Assembly: GCA_937888485.1 (NCBI GenBank)
Contig: CALAQQ010000282.1
Coordinates: forward strand, 1-13,720
DNA from: an uncultured Clostridia bacterium
GTDB taxonomy: Bacteria > Bacillota > Clostridia > Oscillospirales > Acutalibacteraceae
Length of the DNA stretch: 13,720 nt
Direction: 5' to 3'
Within the stretch, counting starts at the first letter, position 1. Every line of letters begins with the position of its first letter. This document shows positions 1 through 7,406 of this stretch, piece by piece. The notes under the pieces are model-generated. The model had not been told where the DNA came from and searched no databases. It saw nothing but the letters and a program-made list of their open reading frames with translations. Made by a program: the position numbers and the translations under genes.

Positions 1-3000
1 TGCGATACCAGCGAGATCCTTCTTCTTAACAACCTTACCAGCAGCAGCGAACTGTGCGATAGCACCAGTAGGAGTTGACTTAGAAGCCTGTCCGCCTGTA
101 TTTGAGTAAACCTCAGTATCGAATACGAGGATATTTACGTTCTTACCGGAAGCGATAACGTGGTCAAGACCGCCGAAACCGATATCGTAAGCCCAACCGT
201 CACCACCGAAGATCCATACAGACTTCTTGGAGAGGTAATCCTTTTCAGCAAGAATTGCGGGAGCTTCAGGACAACCCGCAGCAGCAGCCTTTTCGAGCTC
301 TGCAATAAGTGTCTTTGTAGCTGCCTCGTTTGCCTTACCGTTATCCTTAGAATCAAGATATGCCTTTGCAGCAGCCTTGAAATCATCGCTTGCCTTATCA
401 GACTCAGCCATAGCAGCAACCTTACCGATAAGCTTCTCGCGGATAGTCTTCTGACCGAGAGCCATACCAAGTCCGTGCTCTGCGTTATCCTCGAAGAGCG
501 AGTTAGCCCAAGCAGGTCCCTTGCCGCTTTCCTTATTTACTGTATAAGGAGTTGCGGGAGCAGAACCACCCCAGATAGAAGAACATCCGGTTGCGTTGGA
601 GATATACATTCTCTCACCGAAGAGCTGTGTGATAAGACGTGCGTAAGATGTTTCAGCACAACCTGCGCAAGAGCCTGAGAACTCAAGCAAAGGCTGCTTG
701 AACTGGCTTCCCTTAACAGTTGCGTTGATAAGCTCGGGCTTTTCGCTTACGTTTGCTACTGCGTAGTCAAACGGATCCTGCTGATCGAGTTCACTTGCGA
801 AAGGTACCATTTCGATAGCTCTCTTTTCAGGCTTGCCGTCCTTGTCAGCCTTAACGGTAACGGGACAAGCCTTAACACAAAGAGTACATCCCATACAGTC
901 CATAGGAGAAATAGCCATTGTGAACTTGTAATCTGTCTTTATAACGGGCTTTGCGGTGTACTTTGTAGCCTCAGGAGCATTAGCAGCCTCTTCCGCAGTA
1001 AGAGCGAAAGGACGGATAGCAGCATGAGGACATACAAATGCACAGTTGTTACACTGTACGCAGTTTTCGGGGATCCACTTAGGAACCATAACTGCAACGC
1101 CTCTCTTCTCGTAAGCAGCAGAACCCTGGGGGAACGTACCGTCAGCATACTTGGAGAATGCCGAAACGGGGAGAGAATCACCCTTCATTCCTACAACGGG
1201 CATAACGATATCGTTTACGAAATCAACGAGATCCTCACGCTTTCCGCTTACCTTAGCTGCGGGAGCGTCTGTACCTGCGTTAGCCCAATCTGCGGGAACG
1301 TTTACAAGGTGAAGAGCATCCTTACCTGCATCGATAGCCTTATGGTTGAGGTCAACGATAGCCTGTCCCTTCTTAAGGTAAGACTTAGTTGCCATATACT
1401 TCATATACTCGATAGCATCAGCTGCGGGAAGAATGTTTGCAAGAGCGAAGAATGCCGACTGAAGAACGGTATTCTTAACCTTTGCGTTACCAAGATCGAT
1501 AGCAAGCTTTGTTGCATTGATCGTGTAGAACTTAATATTGTTCTTTGCGATATAGCTCTTTACGGCAGCGGGAAGATGCTCGGAAAGCTCCTCGTCGCTC
1601 CACTGACAGTCGAGAAGGAATGTTCCTCCGGGCTTAACGTCAGAGATCATATCGTATTTAGCAAGGTATGCGTTGTTGTGACAAGCAACAAAGTCTGCCT
1701 TGTTTATATAATAGGAAGATTTGATGGGCGAATCACCAAAACGAAGGTGAGAAATAGTAACGCCGCCCGTTTTCTTCGAGTCATACTGGAAGTATGCCTG
1801 AATGTACTTGTCGGTATGGTCACCGATGATCTTTATGGAGTTCTTGTTTGCACCAACGGTTCCGTCACCGCCAAGTCCCCAGAACTTGCACTGGATCATA
1901 TCCTTAGGAGATGTATCGGGAGCGGGCTTTTCATCAAGAGAAAGTCCTGTTACGTCATCTACTATACCGATAGTAAAGTGATTCTTGGGTTTATCTGCAT
2001 TAAGATTTTCAAATACAGCAAATACAGAAGCAGGAGTTGTATCCTTAGAACCAAGACCGTAACGTCCGCCAACAACCTTGATTCCGCTCATACCAACCTC
2101 GTTAAGAGCAGCAACAACATCAAGGAAGAGAGGCTCGCCAAGAGAACCGGGCTCTTTTGTTCTGTCAAGAACAGCGATCTTCTTTGCAGTTGCGGGAATA
2201 GCCTCAGCAAGCTTTTCTGCAACAAAAGGTCTGTAAAGTCTTACCTTAACAAGACCAACCTTTTCGCCCTTAGCAAGAAGGTAATCTATAACTTCCTCCG
2301 CAACGTCGCAGATAGATCCCATAGCAACGATAACTCTTTCAGCATCGGGAGCACCGTAGTAGTTGAAGAGCTTGTAGTTTGTGCCGAGCTTTGCATTAAC
2401 CTTATCCATGTATTCTTCTACGATAGCGGGAAGAGCATCATAGTAGGAGTTGCAAGCTTCTCTGTGCTGGAAGAAGATGTCGCCGTTTTCGTGTGAACCG
2501 CGCATAACGGGTCTTTCGGGGTTGAGAGCTCTCTTTCTGAAAGCTTCAACAGCGTCCATGTCGCACATTTCCTTGAGGTCTTCGAAATCCCATACAGCAA
2601 TCTTCTGAAGTTCGTGGGATGTACGGAAACCGTCGAAGAAGTTGATGAAGGGAACTCTGCCCTTGATTGATGCAAGGTGTGCAACAGCACCGAGGTCCAT
2701 AACTTCCTGAGTATTTGTTTCAGCGAGCATTGCGAAACCTGTCTGACGGCAAGCGTAAACGTCTGAATGGTCGCCGAAAATGTTAAGAGCATGTGAAGCA
2801 ACGCAGCGTGCCGAAACGTGGAAAACGCTGGGAAGAAGTTCACCTGCGATTTTGTACATGTTGGGGATCATGAGAAGAAGACCCTGTGATGCAGTGTAAG
2901 TTGTGGTGAGAGCACCTGCTGCGAGTGAACCGTGAACGGTACCTGCTGCACCTGCTTCTGACTGCATTTCGGCAACCTTAACAGTTGTGCCGAAGATGTT

Positions 3001-3147
3001 CTTCATACCCTGTGCTGACCACTGGTCAACATAGTCTGCCATGGGGCTTGACGGAGTGATGGGGTAAATGCCTGCAACTTCTGTGAAAGCATAGGACACC
3101 CATGCAGCGGCGTTGTTACCGTCCATGGTCTTCATTTTTCTAACCAT
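1..3147 (-). CDS. nifJ: Pyruvate:ferredoxin (flavodoxin) oxidoreductase, C-terminus cut off by window edge
   Basis: This enzyme oxidises pyruvate and CoA to acetyl-CoA and CO2 and passes the electrons to ferredoxin, the central fermentative step of strict anaerobes, in the cytoplasm. The reading frame is open without a stop for 1,049 codons and runs off the left edge; full-length enzymes have roughly 1,170-1,200 residues, so about 130 are missing. Visible in order: N-terminal TPP-binding domain with YPITPSSPM near residue 30; a 2[4Fe-4S] ferredoxin-like domain with C696, C699, C702, C706 (CVQCNNCAFVCP) and C751, C754, C757, C761 (CMGCTLCVKACP); cluster ligands C827 and C830 (SCAGCAETSY); the TPP/Mg motif GDGWAYD around D983; and DTEVYSNTGGQ from D1010. 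The start at 3147 is chosen because AGGAGG (3157-3162) lies 9 bases upstream; ATGs at codons 5 and 8 are less well placed. Single-gene, fused-domain type, divergent from the phosphatase genes. Confidence 0.97.
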   Translation of the reverse strand, partial: MVRKMKTMDGNNAAAWVSYAFTEVAGIYPITPSSPMADYVDQWSAQGMKNIFGTTVKVAEMQSEAGAAGTVHGSLAAGALTTTYTASQGLLLMIPNMYKIAGELLPSVFHVSARCVASHALNIFGDHSDVYACRQTGFAMLAETNTQEVMDLGAVAHLASIKGRVPFINFFDGFRTSHELQKIAVWDFEDLKEMCDMDAVEAFRKRALNPERPVMRGSHENGDIFFQHREACNSYYDALPAIVEEYMDKVNAKLGTNYKLFNYYGAPDAERVIVAMGSICDVAEEVIDYLLAKGEKVGLVKVRLYRPFVAEKLAEAIPATAKKIAVLDRTKEPGSLGEPLFLDVVAALNEVGMSGIKVVGGRYGLGSKDTTPASVFAVFENLNADKPKNHFTIGIVDDVTGLSLDEKPAPDTSPKDMIQCKFWGLGGDGTVGANKNSIKIIGDHTDKYIQAYFQYDSKKTGGVTISHLRFGDSPIKSSYYINKADFVACHNNAYLAKYDMISDVKPGGTFLLDCQWSDEELSEHLPAAVKSYIAKNNIKFYTINATKLAIDLGNAKVKNTVLQSAFFALANILPAADAIEYMKYMATKSYLKKGQAIVDLNHKAIDAGKDALHLVNVPADWANAGTDAPAAKVSGKREDLVDFVNDIVMPVVGMKGDSLPVSAFSKYADGTFPQGSAAYEKRGVAVMVPKWIPENCVQCNNCAFVCPHAAIRPFALTAEEAANAPEATKYTAKPVIKTDYKFTMAISPMDCMGCTLCVKACPVTVKADKDGKPEKRAIEMVPFASELDQQDPFDYAVANVSEKPELINATVKGSQFKQPLLEFSGSCAGCAETSYARLITQLFGERMYISNATGCSSIWGGSAPATPYTVNKESGKGPAWANSLFEDNAEHGLGMALGQKTIREKLIGKVAAMAESDKASDDFKAAAKAYLDSKDNGKANEAATKTLIAELEKAAAAGCPEAPAILAEKDYLSKKSVWIFGGDGWAYDIGFGGLDHVIASGKNVNILVFDTEVYSNTGGQASKSTPTGAIAQFAAAGKVVKKKDLAGIA

Positions 3148-3199
3148 AGTCTTTTTCCTCCTAAAATAATGTATATGGTAAATAATTAATACACCATTG

Positions 3200-3231
3200 A
3201 TTATACTAACACTTTTCTTTATTTTTGTAAA
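3200..3231 (-). promoter_or_regulatory. Candidate nifJ promoter
   Basis: On the minus strand a perfect TATAAT (3200-3205) lies about 50 bases upstream of the nifJ start. The best -35 match, TTTACA (3226-3231), is 20 bases away, which is long for a sigma-70 promoter, so the -10 is more secure than the -35. The rest of the 3163-3372 gap is AT-rich and shared with the divergent promoter. Confidence 0.45.
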
Positions 3232-3315
3232 CCCTATATTTAATCCAAATTAGTGTATTTTTTTGCAAAGATTTTGTATAAACCTGTCAATTGAGGTGTG
3301 TTGCATTTTTGTTTA

Positions 3316-3344
3316 TTGACTTTTTATCCTTTTAGTGGTATTTT
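3316..3344 (+). promoter_or_regulatory. Candidate promoter of the phosphatase pair
   Basis: TTGACT (3316-3321), a 17-base spacer and TATTTT (3339-3344) precede the first phosphatase gene by about 30 bases; a second AT-rich stretch (TATATATATTTT) follows. This gives a short leader ending in GGAGG at 3361-3365. Confidence 0.5.
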
Positions 3345-3372
3345 ATTGTATATATATTTTGGAGGTTTACTT

Positions 3373-4365
3373 ATGACTTTGAATTTCATTCAGCAAATCT
3401 TTTTTAAGCTTTTTGCACTTATCATGTCTGTTGTCTATTCGCTCAACGGCGGCGTTGTTGCTCCGTCAACAGACGACGTAATCAAAGCAGCCAAGCCTGA
3501 TGCAAAGCTTGTTTTTGCAACCGTGGCAGACCCTCAGGTTTCAAATTATATGTTTGACAGATATCAGTCTTTCCAGGAAGCTTGCATCGACCTTCGCAAC
3601 GCTGAAAGACTTGACGCTGTTGTTGGCATCGGTGATATTGCTGAAAACGGTCTTGCTGAAGAATATAAGCTTGCTTATGATGAATTTGCTCCTGTTGATG
3701 CACGCTTCATCATGGCAACCGGAAACCACGATATAAGACTCCGTGCTTACAGCCAGAGTACAAGCCGTTTCTATCAGTTTATCGATAATCTCAACGGCGA
3801 AGAAACAATCGCAGACAGAGTTTATTCCGAAGGCAAGCTTGCTTATTCCGAGGTTGTAAACGGCTATAAATTCATCGTTATGGGTTCGGATAAAACTGAA
3901 TTTGAAGAAGCATATATCAGTCCCGAACAGCTTAAATGGCTCGATGATGAGCTTGCAACAGAAAAGGGCAAACCCGTGTTTGTTGTTCTCCATCAGCCCC
4001 TTAAGCTCACTCACAATCTTCCCACAACATGGGGTAACGGCACAAACAAGGAAGCAGGTTCTGTAGGTCCTCAGAATGACGAAATCAAGGCTGTTCTTTC
4101 AAAGCACGCAAATGACAGCACTGTTGTTCTTATCACAGGTCATCTTCATGCAGGCTTCAGTCAGTACAGCTATCAGCAGATTGAAGGCTTCCATTCAATC
4201 AACGTTCCCGCTCTTTCAATCGAAAACAAAGACGGTGAAGAAGGCGGCAACGGTTCGGGTCTTACATATATTGTTGAGGTTTACAAGAATGAAATTCTTC
4301 TCAGAGCAAGAAACTGCCGCACAGGAGAATGGCTTCCCAAGTGGGACACAAGAATTGCGCTTTAA
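3373..4365 (+). CDS. Exported calcineurin-like metallophosphoesterase
   Basis: Predicted two-metal phosphoesterase of 330 residues; the substrate cannot be read from sequence. The family's metal-ligand blocks are present: D53 with Q55 (ADPQ, where the classical motif is DxH), GD at 87-88, GNHD at 117-120, H207 (VVLHQPL) and GHLH at 256-259. Residues 4-30 are hydrophobic and amphipathic with a single Lys (K12), suggesting a signal peptide or membrane anchor without the usual positive n-region; export is inferred. The start at 3373 has GGAGG 7 bases upstream; the open frame extends 25 codons further back, but those codons overlap the promoter and lack a ribosome binding site. The gene ends 40 bases before the next phosphatase, with no terminator between, so the two probably share a transcript. 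It lacks the beta-sandwich domain of its neighbour. Confidence 0.88.
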   Translation: MTLNFIQQIFFKLFALIMSVVYSLNGGVVAPSTDDVIKAAKPDAKLVFATVADPQVSNYMFDRYQSFQEACIDLRNAERLDAVVGIGDIAENGLAEEYKLAYDEFAPVDARFIMATGNHDIRLRAYSQSTSRFYQFIDNLNGEETIADRVYSEGKLAYSEVVNGYKFIVMGSDKTEFEEAYISPEQLKWLDDELATEKGKPVFVVLHQPLKLTHNLPTTWGNGTNKEAGSVGPQNDEIKAVLSKHANDSTVVLITGHLHAGFSQYSYQQIEGFHSINVPALSIENKDGEEGGNGSGLTYIVEVYKNEILLRARNCRTGEWLPKWDTRIAL

Positions 4366-4405
4366 TTTTTGCAAATAAAAATAAAGTTATGAAAGGATAA
4401 TGAAA

Positions 4406-6082
4406 ATGATTAACATTAAAAAGCTTATTGCACTTGTTCTCAGCATTTCGCTTCTTCTCGGTGTTGCTTCAACATCGGTTTCAGCTGATGAAGCTGTTGC
4501 AGATGATACCACCACAGTTGCAACAGAAGAACTTGAATCGACAACAAATATTAAGGATTTGTATGCCCCTGAAATTGCAACAATGGCTCCTACAACAGAA
4601 GCTCCCGAAATCGAAGAACCCGTGGTAATTGCCGACACAACACCTTTCCGTATTTCCGTTACCGTTAATGGCGATACAAAAACATCAAGAGGCTTCACAT
4701 GGTACACAAAAACAAACACTCCCAGTGTACTCAAGATTGCTGTTCCTAATCCCATTATCGGAGAGCAAGAAGAAACATATGTTACAGAACTTACGGATCT
4801 GGATATCATTTATAGTGATGTGTTTGAATGGGAAGGTAACTACGTTCATAAAGCAACCGTAACAAATCTTGAAAGCGGAGAACGTTATTTGTTCAAAGTA
4901 GGTAACGGCACAGAATTCAGCGCATGGGGTAATTTTATTACCGATAACGGTGACAGCAAGGTTGATTTCATCACTTTTGCCGATGTTCAGGCAGGCAACG
5001 AAGAAAATTTCAACAGAGGCGCAAGAGTTGTTGCTCAGGCTTTCGAAACAATGCCCACAGCTGAATTCATGACATGCCTCGGCGACTTCACCGATGACAG
5101 CACCAACGAAGAATGGGACTGGTACGACAGCTCAATGAGAGAAATCAACATGAAAACAACTCTCGCTCCCGTTGCAGGCAACCACGACGGTCTCGGTGTT
5201 GAAAACTGGTTCAACAATATGTTCAACCTTGACACAAGCGAAAGTGTTCAGACAAAAGACGGCGTAAACTATTCATTCGACTACGGCAACATCCATTTCG
5301 CAGTTGTAAATACAAACGATATTCTTTCAATCTCAATTCCTCAGCTTACATGGCTCGAAAACGATATGAACAGCACAGATAAGGATTGGAAAATCATCCT
5401 TATGCACAAGTCACCCTACTCACTCGGTAAGGACGCAAAGTGGCCCGATGCTCTCTATCTCCAGAAGGCTCTCACAAGAGTTGTTGACAAATGCGATGTA
5501 GACCTCGTTCTCAGCGGTCACGACCATCAGTATCTCAGAACAAAGCCTCTCACAGGAAATAAGGTTGACGAAGACGGCGCTGTTTATATTCTCTCAGGTA
5601 CAGCAGGTGCAAAGAGATATGAGGTTCGTCCTTTCCTCGCAAATCACTTCCTCAAGACAGATTTCATCGACGCTCTCACAATCCAAAGAAGCGGCGGTAA
5701 CTATTGGAACGGCGAAAACTGGGACCAGCAGAATCCTGATTATGAAGGCGGTATCTTCAGCACATATTCAGTAAGCGGCGGCACACTCACCGTTAATTCC
5801 TATGTTGTTTCCGACTACACAACAGACGAAAACGGCAACATCATCGATGTTAACGAAGAACCCAAGGTAACCCTTCACGATTCATTCACTCTTACAAAAG
5901 AAACAGGCAAGAACAAAATCACCTTTACAGGCGATAATACAACAAGCGAAGCTGAATATATTCTCGGCGCAGTTCCCAGCTTCATGGGTCTTGCAGCTTA
6001 TGCAATCATCGAATGGCTTCCCAAGTTCCTTATCATGGTTCCCGAACTTCTCTATTCGGTAATCGCTCTTGACATTTTCTAA
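4406..6082 (+). CDS. Secreted purple acid phosphatase-like metallophosphoesterase
   Basis: Predicted secreted phosphatase of 558 residues. Order: signal peptide 1-28 (NIKK, hydrophobic core, cleavage near VSA/DEA); acidic Thr/Glu-rich linker to about 75; a beta-sandwich resembling the N-terminal domain of purple acid phosphatases (about 78-180, with SRGFTWYT and GERYLFKVG); then the metallophosphatase domain with D193/Q195 (ADVQ), GD 226-227, GNHD 258-261, H334 and GHDH 371-374. The last 35 residues (about 524-558) are strongly hydrophobic but broken by E, K and P, ending in ALDIF. There is no LPXTG motif or positively charged tail, so this may be a membrane-associating or protein-binding helix. 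An ATG at 4400 is also in frame, but GAAAGGA (4391-4397) is only 2 bases from it and 8 bases from the ATG at 4406, so I prefer 4406. Second gene of a likely two-gene phosphatase operon. Confidence 0.9.
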   Translation: MINIKKLIALVLSISLLLGVASTSVSADEAVADDTTTVATEELESTTNIKDLYAPEIATMAPTTEAPEIEEPVVIADTTPFRISVTVNGDTKTSRGFTWYTKTNTPSVLKIAVPNPIIGEQEETYVTELTDLDIIYSDVFEWEGNYVHKATVTNLESGERYLFKVGNGTEFSAWGNFITDNGDSKVDFITFADVQAGNEENFNRGARVVAQAFETMPTAEFMTCLGDFTDDSTNEEWDWYDSSMREINMKTTLAPVAGNHDGLGVENWFNNMFNLDTSESVQTKDGVNYSFDYGNIHFAVVNTNDILSISIPQLTWLENDMNSTDKDWKIILMHKSPYSLGKDAKWPDALYLQKALTRVVDKCDVDLVLSGHDHQYLRTKPLTGNKVDEDGAVYILSGTAGAKRYEVRPFLANHFLKTDFIDALTIQRSGGNYWNGENWDQQNPDYEGGIFSTYSVSGGTLTVNSYVVSDYTTDENGNIIDVNEEPKVTLHDSFTLTKETGKNKITFTGDNTTSEAEYILGAVPSFMGLAAYAIIEWLPKFLIMVPELLYSVIALDIF

Positions 6083-6089
6083 AATAACG

Positions 6090-6119
6090 AAGCGGCTTGC
6101 AGATGCAGGCCGCTTTTTT
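6090..6119 (+). terminator. Rho-independent terminator of the phosphatase operon
   Basis: An 11-bp stem (AAGCGGCTTGC with GCAGGCCGCTT, one G-U pair), loop AGAT, then six T residues, 7 bases after the phosphatase stop codon. Confidence 0.92.
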
Positions 6120-6128
6120 ACAGACAAA

Positions 6129-6166
6129 CAGACCGCCGCAATCCTTTAACAGAAAACGGCGGTCTG
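6129..6166 (-). terminator. Inverted repeat, possible terminator of the small-peptide operon
   Basis: A perfect 10-bp inverted repeat (CAGACCGCCG with CGGCGGTCTG) around an 18-base loop. It lies 37 bases past the stop of the last minus-strand peptide gene. Read on the minus strand it is followed by TTTGTCTGT rather than a clean T run, so termination is plausible but not strong. Confidence 0.45.
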
Positions 6167-6202
6167 AATATTATCGGATAATTTTTATAGCGGTTCGGAG
6201 CC

Positions 6203-6373
6203 TTAGTTTACAATCAAACTCTGAAAATATTCGATAATCTCCACTATTTCAGGGGGTAAAATTGAATACAGTAAATTCATTATAGCGACTATATAATCAG
6301 GGTAAGTTTGTTCCATAAAATCGATGGATAAGGAGCCGAGAATATCTGTAAAAAATGTTGAAATAAAATCCAT
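6203..6373 (-). CDS. Small acidic amphipathic peptide B (56 residues), unrecognised
   Basis: Not recognised. The protein begins MDFISTFFTDIL and ends EYFQSLIVN. The start at 6373 is supported by AGGAG (6382-6386) 8 bases upstream. It is rich in I, L, F, D and E, with no Lys or Arg at all. Hydrophobic residues recur every 3-4 positions (F3, I4, F7, F8, I11, L12, L15; later I28, I31, M32, L35, and I43, I46, I47, F50, I54), which predicts amphipathic helices separated by a PP turn. It has no signal peptide. It follows peptide A by 47 bases and resembles it in size, composition and helix pattern, so the two are probably a related pair made from one mRNA. A toxin-like, membrane-active, assembly or export-signal role would all be guesses. 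Confidence 0.72.
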   Translation of the reverse strand: MDFISTFFTDILGSLSIDFMEQTYPDYIVAIMNLLYSILPPEIVEIIEYFQSLIVN

Positions 6374-6420
6374 AATATGTTCTCCTTAATTAAATCTATC
6401 GGTAAAATGAAGGTTGATAC

Positions 6421-6606
6421 TTATTTAAGAAAGGAAAATATATTTTCCAGTTCTGAGAAAATATAATTCCAAATAGGAGCAATTTGGGTTAAAAAGTCGC
6501 TTAATGCTTCGGTTACTTCAGTAGGAATAAGCGGCTGGATATTGGGCATGATTGTTGACATGAGGGCGTCAAATAAATTTGCAATAGTTTCTAATATAGC
6601 TTCCAT
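6421..6606 (-). CDS. Small acidic amphipathic peptide A (61 residues), unrecognised
   Basis: Not recognised. The start at 6606 has AGGAG (6616-6620) 9 bases upstream; an in-frame ATG at 6651 lies too close to the promoter and has no ribosome binding site. The peptide begins MEAILETIANLFDAL and ends SELENIFSFLK, with the terminal Lys its only basic residue. Hydrophobic positions 1, 4, 5, 8, 11, 12, 15, 16, 19, 20 form a clean i/i+3/i+4 amphipathic helix; a proline-rich turn (PNIQPLIP, 21-28) follows; a second helix has hydrophobics 31, 35, 38, 39, 42, 45, 46, 49, 50, 53, 56, 57, 60. It is the first gene behind a near-consensus promoter and is followed by peptide B. The design recalls acidic amphipathic peptides such as beta-type phenol-soluble modulins, but only in architecture. 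No residue match is claimed. Confidence 0.75.
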   Translation of the reverse strand: MEAILETIANLFDALMSTIMPNIQPLIPTEVTEALSDFLTQIAPIWNYIFSELENIFSFLK

Positions 6607-6666
6607 GGTTTTTTTCTCCTTTGAATCAATTGGAAAATTATGCAAAAACATAATTATCTGTAGCTA

Positions 6667-6695
6667 ATCATATATAAGTGTTGGGGATTTGTCAA
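6667..6695 (-). promoter_or_regulatory. Strong promoter of the two-peptide operon
   Basis: On the minus strand TTGACA (6690-6695), a 17-base spacer and TATGAT (6667-6672) form a near-consensus sigma-70 promoter. The predicted leader is about 55 bases. It contains a 7-bp inverted repeat, AATTATG (6636-6642) with CATAATT (6649-6655), upstream of the AGGAG site, which could fold as a small hairpin. Confidence 0.8.
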
Positions 6696-6734
6696 GTTTT
6701 ATTATAAAAATTATTAATAGGAACAAGGAACAAT

Positions 6735-6793
6735 AAAAAATATCATATTTTTTCAAAAAAATGCTTGACTTAATGAAAAATATGTGATATATT
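6735..6793 (+). promoter_or_regulatory. tRNA promoter with UP-like element
   Basis: TTGACT (6765-6770), a 17-base spacer and TATATT (6788-6793) lie about 30 bases before tRNA-Thr. Directly upstream, 6736-6764 is an A-tract/T-tract/A-tract stretch matching the shape of an UP element, the alpha-subunit contact typical of stable-RNA promoters. The same stretch contains a perfect inverted repeat, AAAAAATAT-C-ATATTTTTT (6735-6753). Confidence 0.75.
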
Positions 6794-6824
6794 AGTCAAG
6801 CGTTCTACGGAACACAGCGAAAAT

Positions 6825-6900
6825 GCTGGTGTAGCTCAGTTGGTAGAGCAGCTGATTTGTAATCAGCAGGTCGGGGGTTCGAGTCCGTCCACCAGCTCCA
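6825..6900 (+). tRNA. tRNA-Thr (anticodon TGT)
   Basis: A 76-base cloverleaf. The acceptor GCTGGTG pairs with CACCAGC, the D arm is GTAGCTCAGTTGGTAGAGC, the anticodon stem GCTGA/TCAGC closes loop TTTGTAA with anticodon TGT at 6858-6860, the T arm contains GGTTCGAGTCC, the discriminator is T and CCA is encoded. It is the first tRNA of a two-gene transcript. Confidence 0.97.
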
Positions 6901-6909
6901 ATTTAATAT

Positions 6910-6994
<85 letters not shown>

Positions 6995-7002
6995 CAATGG
7001 AG

Positions 7003-7046
7003 AAATCCGAACTTAATGCCAATCGGCAATGGGTTCGGATTTTTTG
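7003..7046 (+). terminator. Terminator of the tRNA operon
   Basis: AAATCCGAAC (7003-7012) pairs perfectly with GTTCGGATTT (7033-7042); a smaller inner stem (TGCC-AATC-GGCA) lies in the loop, and a T run follows. It ends transcription 9-50 bases after tRNA-Tyr. Confidence 0.88.
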
Positions 7047-7081
7047 TTTTTATCAGAGATATCAGTTTTTGAGGTTGTAAC

Positions 7082-7113
7082 AAAAAAGCAGGCGGGACTT
7101 CCGTCTCGCCTGC
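7082..7113 (-). terminator. Terminator of the small TTG-started gene
   Basis: Read on the minus strand: an 11-bp stem (GCAGGCGAGAC with GTCCCGCCTGC, one G-U pair), a 4-base loop and then TTTTTTG. It starts 11 bases after the stop of the 50-residue gene, which supports that gene being real. Confidence 0.85.
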
Positions 7114-7124
7114 AACTGTCTTAC

Positions 7125-7277
7125 TCATTCTTCAGCAGTCTGTTCATATTCCCTGAGTTCCCGCTGTCCTTCCTCGCTTTCAAAATATTCCTGCATTATC
7201 GGAAGTAAGCATCTTGCAATTCTTTCAATTGCGTAATCGGGAATTTCCATACCGCTGTTTGATTTTTCTGACGTCAA
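7125..7277 (-). CDS. Small conserved-type protein (50 residues), mobile-element-associated style
   Basis: A 50-residue acidic protein with the core IPDYAIERIARCLLP (residues 12-26) and then YFESEEGQRE. I recognise this from memory as resembling small proteins common beside recombinase and conjugation genes of clostridial integrative elements; their function is unknown to me. The proposed start is TTG at 7277. The upstream frame is blocked by TGA, and AGGAG (7290-7294) sits 12 bases away, slightly long. ATG at 7250 (residue 10) is an alternative but has no ribosome binding site. A consensus-quality promoter lies upstream and a strong terminator downstream, so it is a complete single-gene unit. 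No recombinase or integrase is visible nearby, so it may be a leftover of an excised or decayed element next to the tRNA genes. Confidence 0.72.
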   Translation of the reverse strand: MTSEKSNSGMEIPDYAIERIARCLLPIMQEYFESEEGQRELREYEQTAEE

Positions 7278-7303
7278 ATTGGTTTTGCGCTCCTTTCACA
7301 TTT

Positions 7304-7358
7304 AAAAGGAGATCTTTTAATTATGAAAAACACATTTTTCCTCGCATTTATATTTTAA
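7304..7358 (+). other. SD plus 11-codon micro-ORF, copy 1
   Basis: AAAAGGAG (7304-7311), 11 bases, then ATG at 7323 opening an 11-residue frame MKNTFFLAFIF. A matching signal recurs at 7735-7776 (AAAAGGAG then MKNIFLP). Both may be leader peptides or the remains of one ancestral gene start. No plus-strand promoter is evident for copy 1, and it overlaps the minus-strand promoter and leader. Confidence 0.3.
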
Positions 7359-7380
7359 ACTTTTTCCGGAAAAATGTCAA
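7352..7380 (-). promoter_or_regulatory. Promoter of the 50-residue gene with a palindrome in its spacer
   Basis: On the minus strand TTGACA (7375-7380), 17 bases, TAAAAT (7352-7357). The spacer contains a perfect 14-base palindrome TTTTTCCGGAAAAA (7361-7374), a plausible repressor operator. The leader is about 65 bases and includes a short inverted repeat TTAAAAG/CTTTTAA (7302-7320). Confidence 0.75.
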
Positions 7381-7406
7381 ACTTTTTTCACTGTTGCAAA
7401 TCGACT

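Noticed and set aside
160..678. A 172-codon plus-strand frame
   Set aside because: Also antisense to nifJ, with no recognisable domain and no ribosome binding site.
1024..2496. A 490-codon plus-strand open frame
   Set aside because: It is antisense to nifJ, whose frame is intact and carries all expected motifs. The long antisense frame reflects the biased codon use of a highly expressed gene.
4327..6026. A 16-base identity (GAATGGCTTCCCAAGT, encoding EWLPK) in both phosphatase genes
   Set aside because: Flanking sequence is unrelated on both sides and the codons are the common ones of these genes, so chance plus codon preference is enough to explain it.
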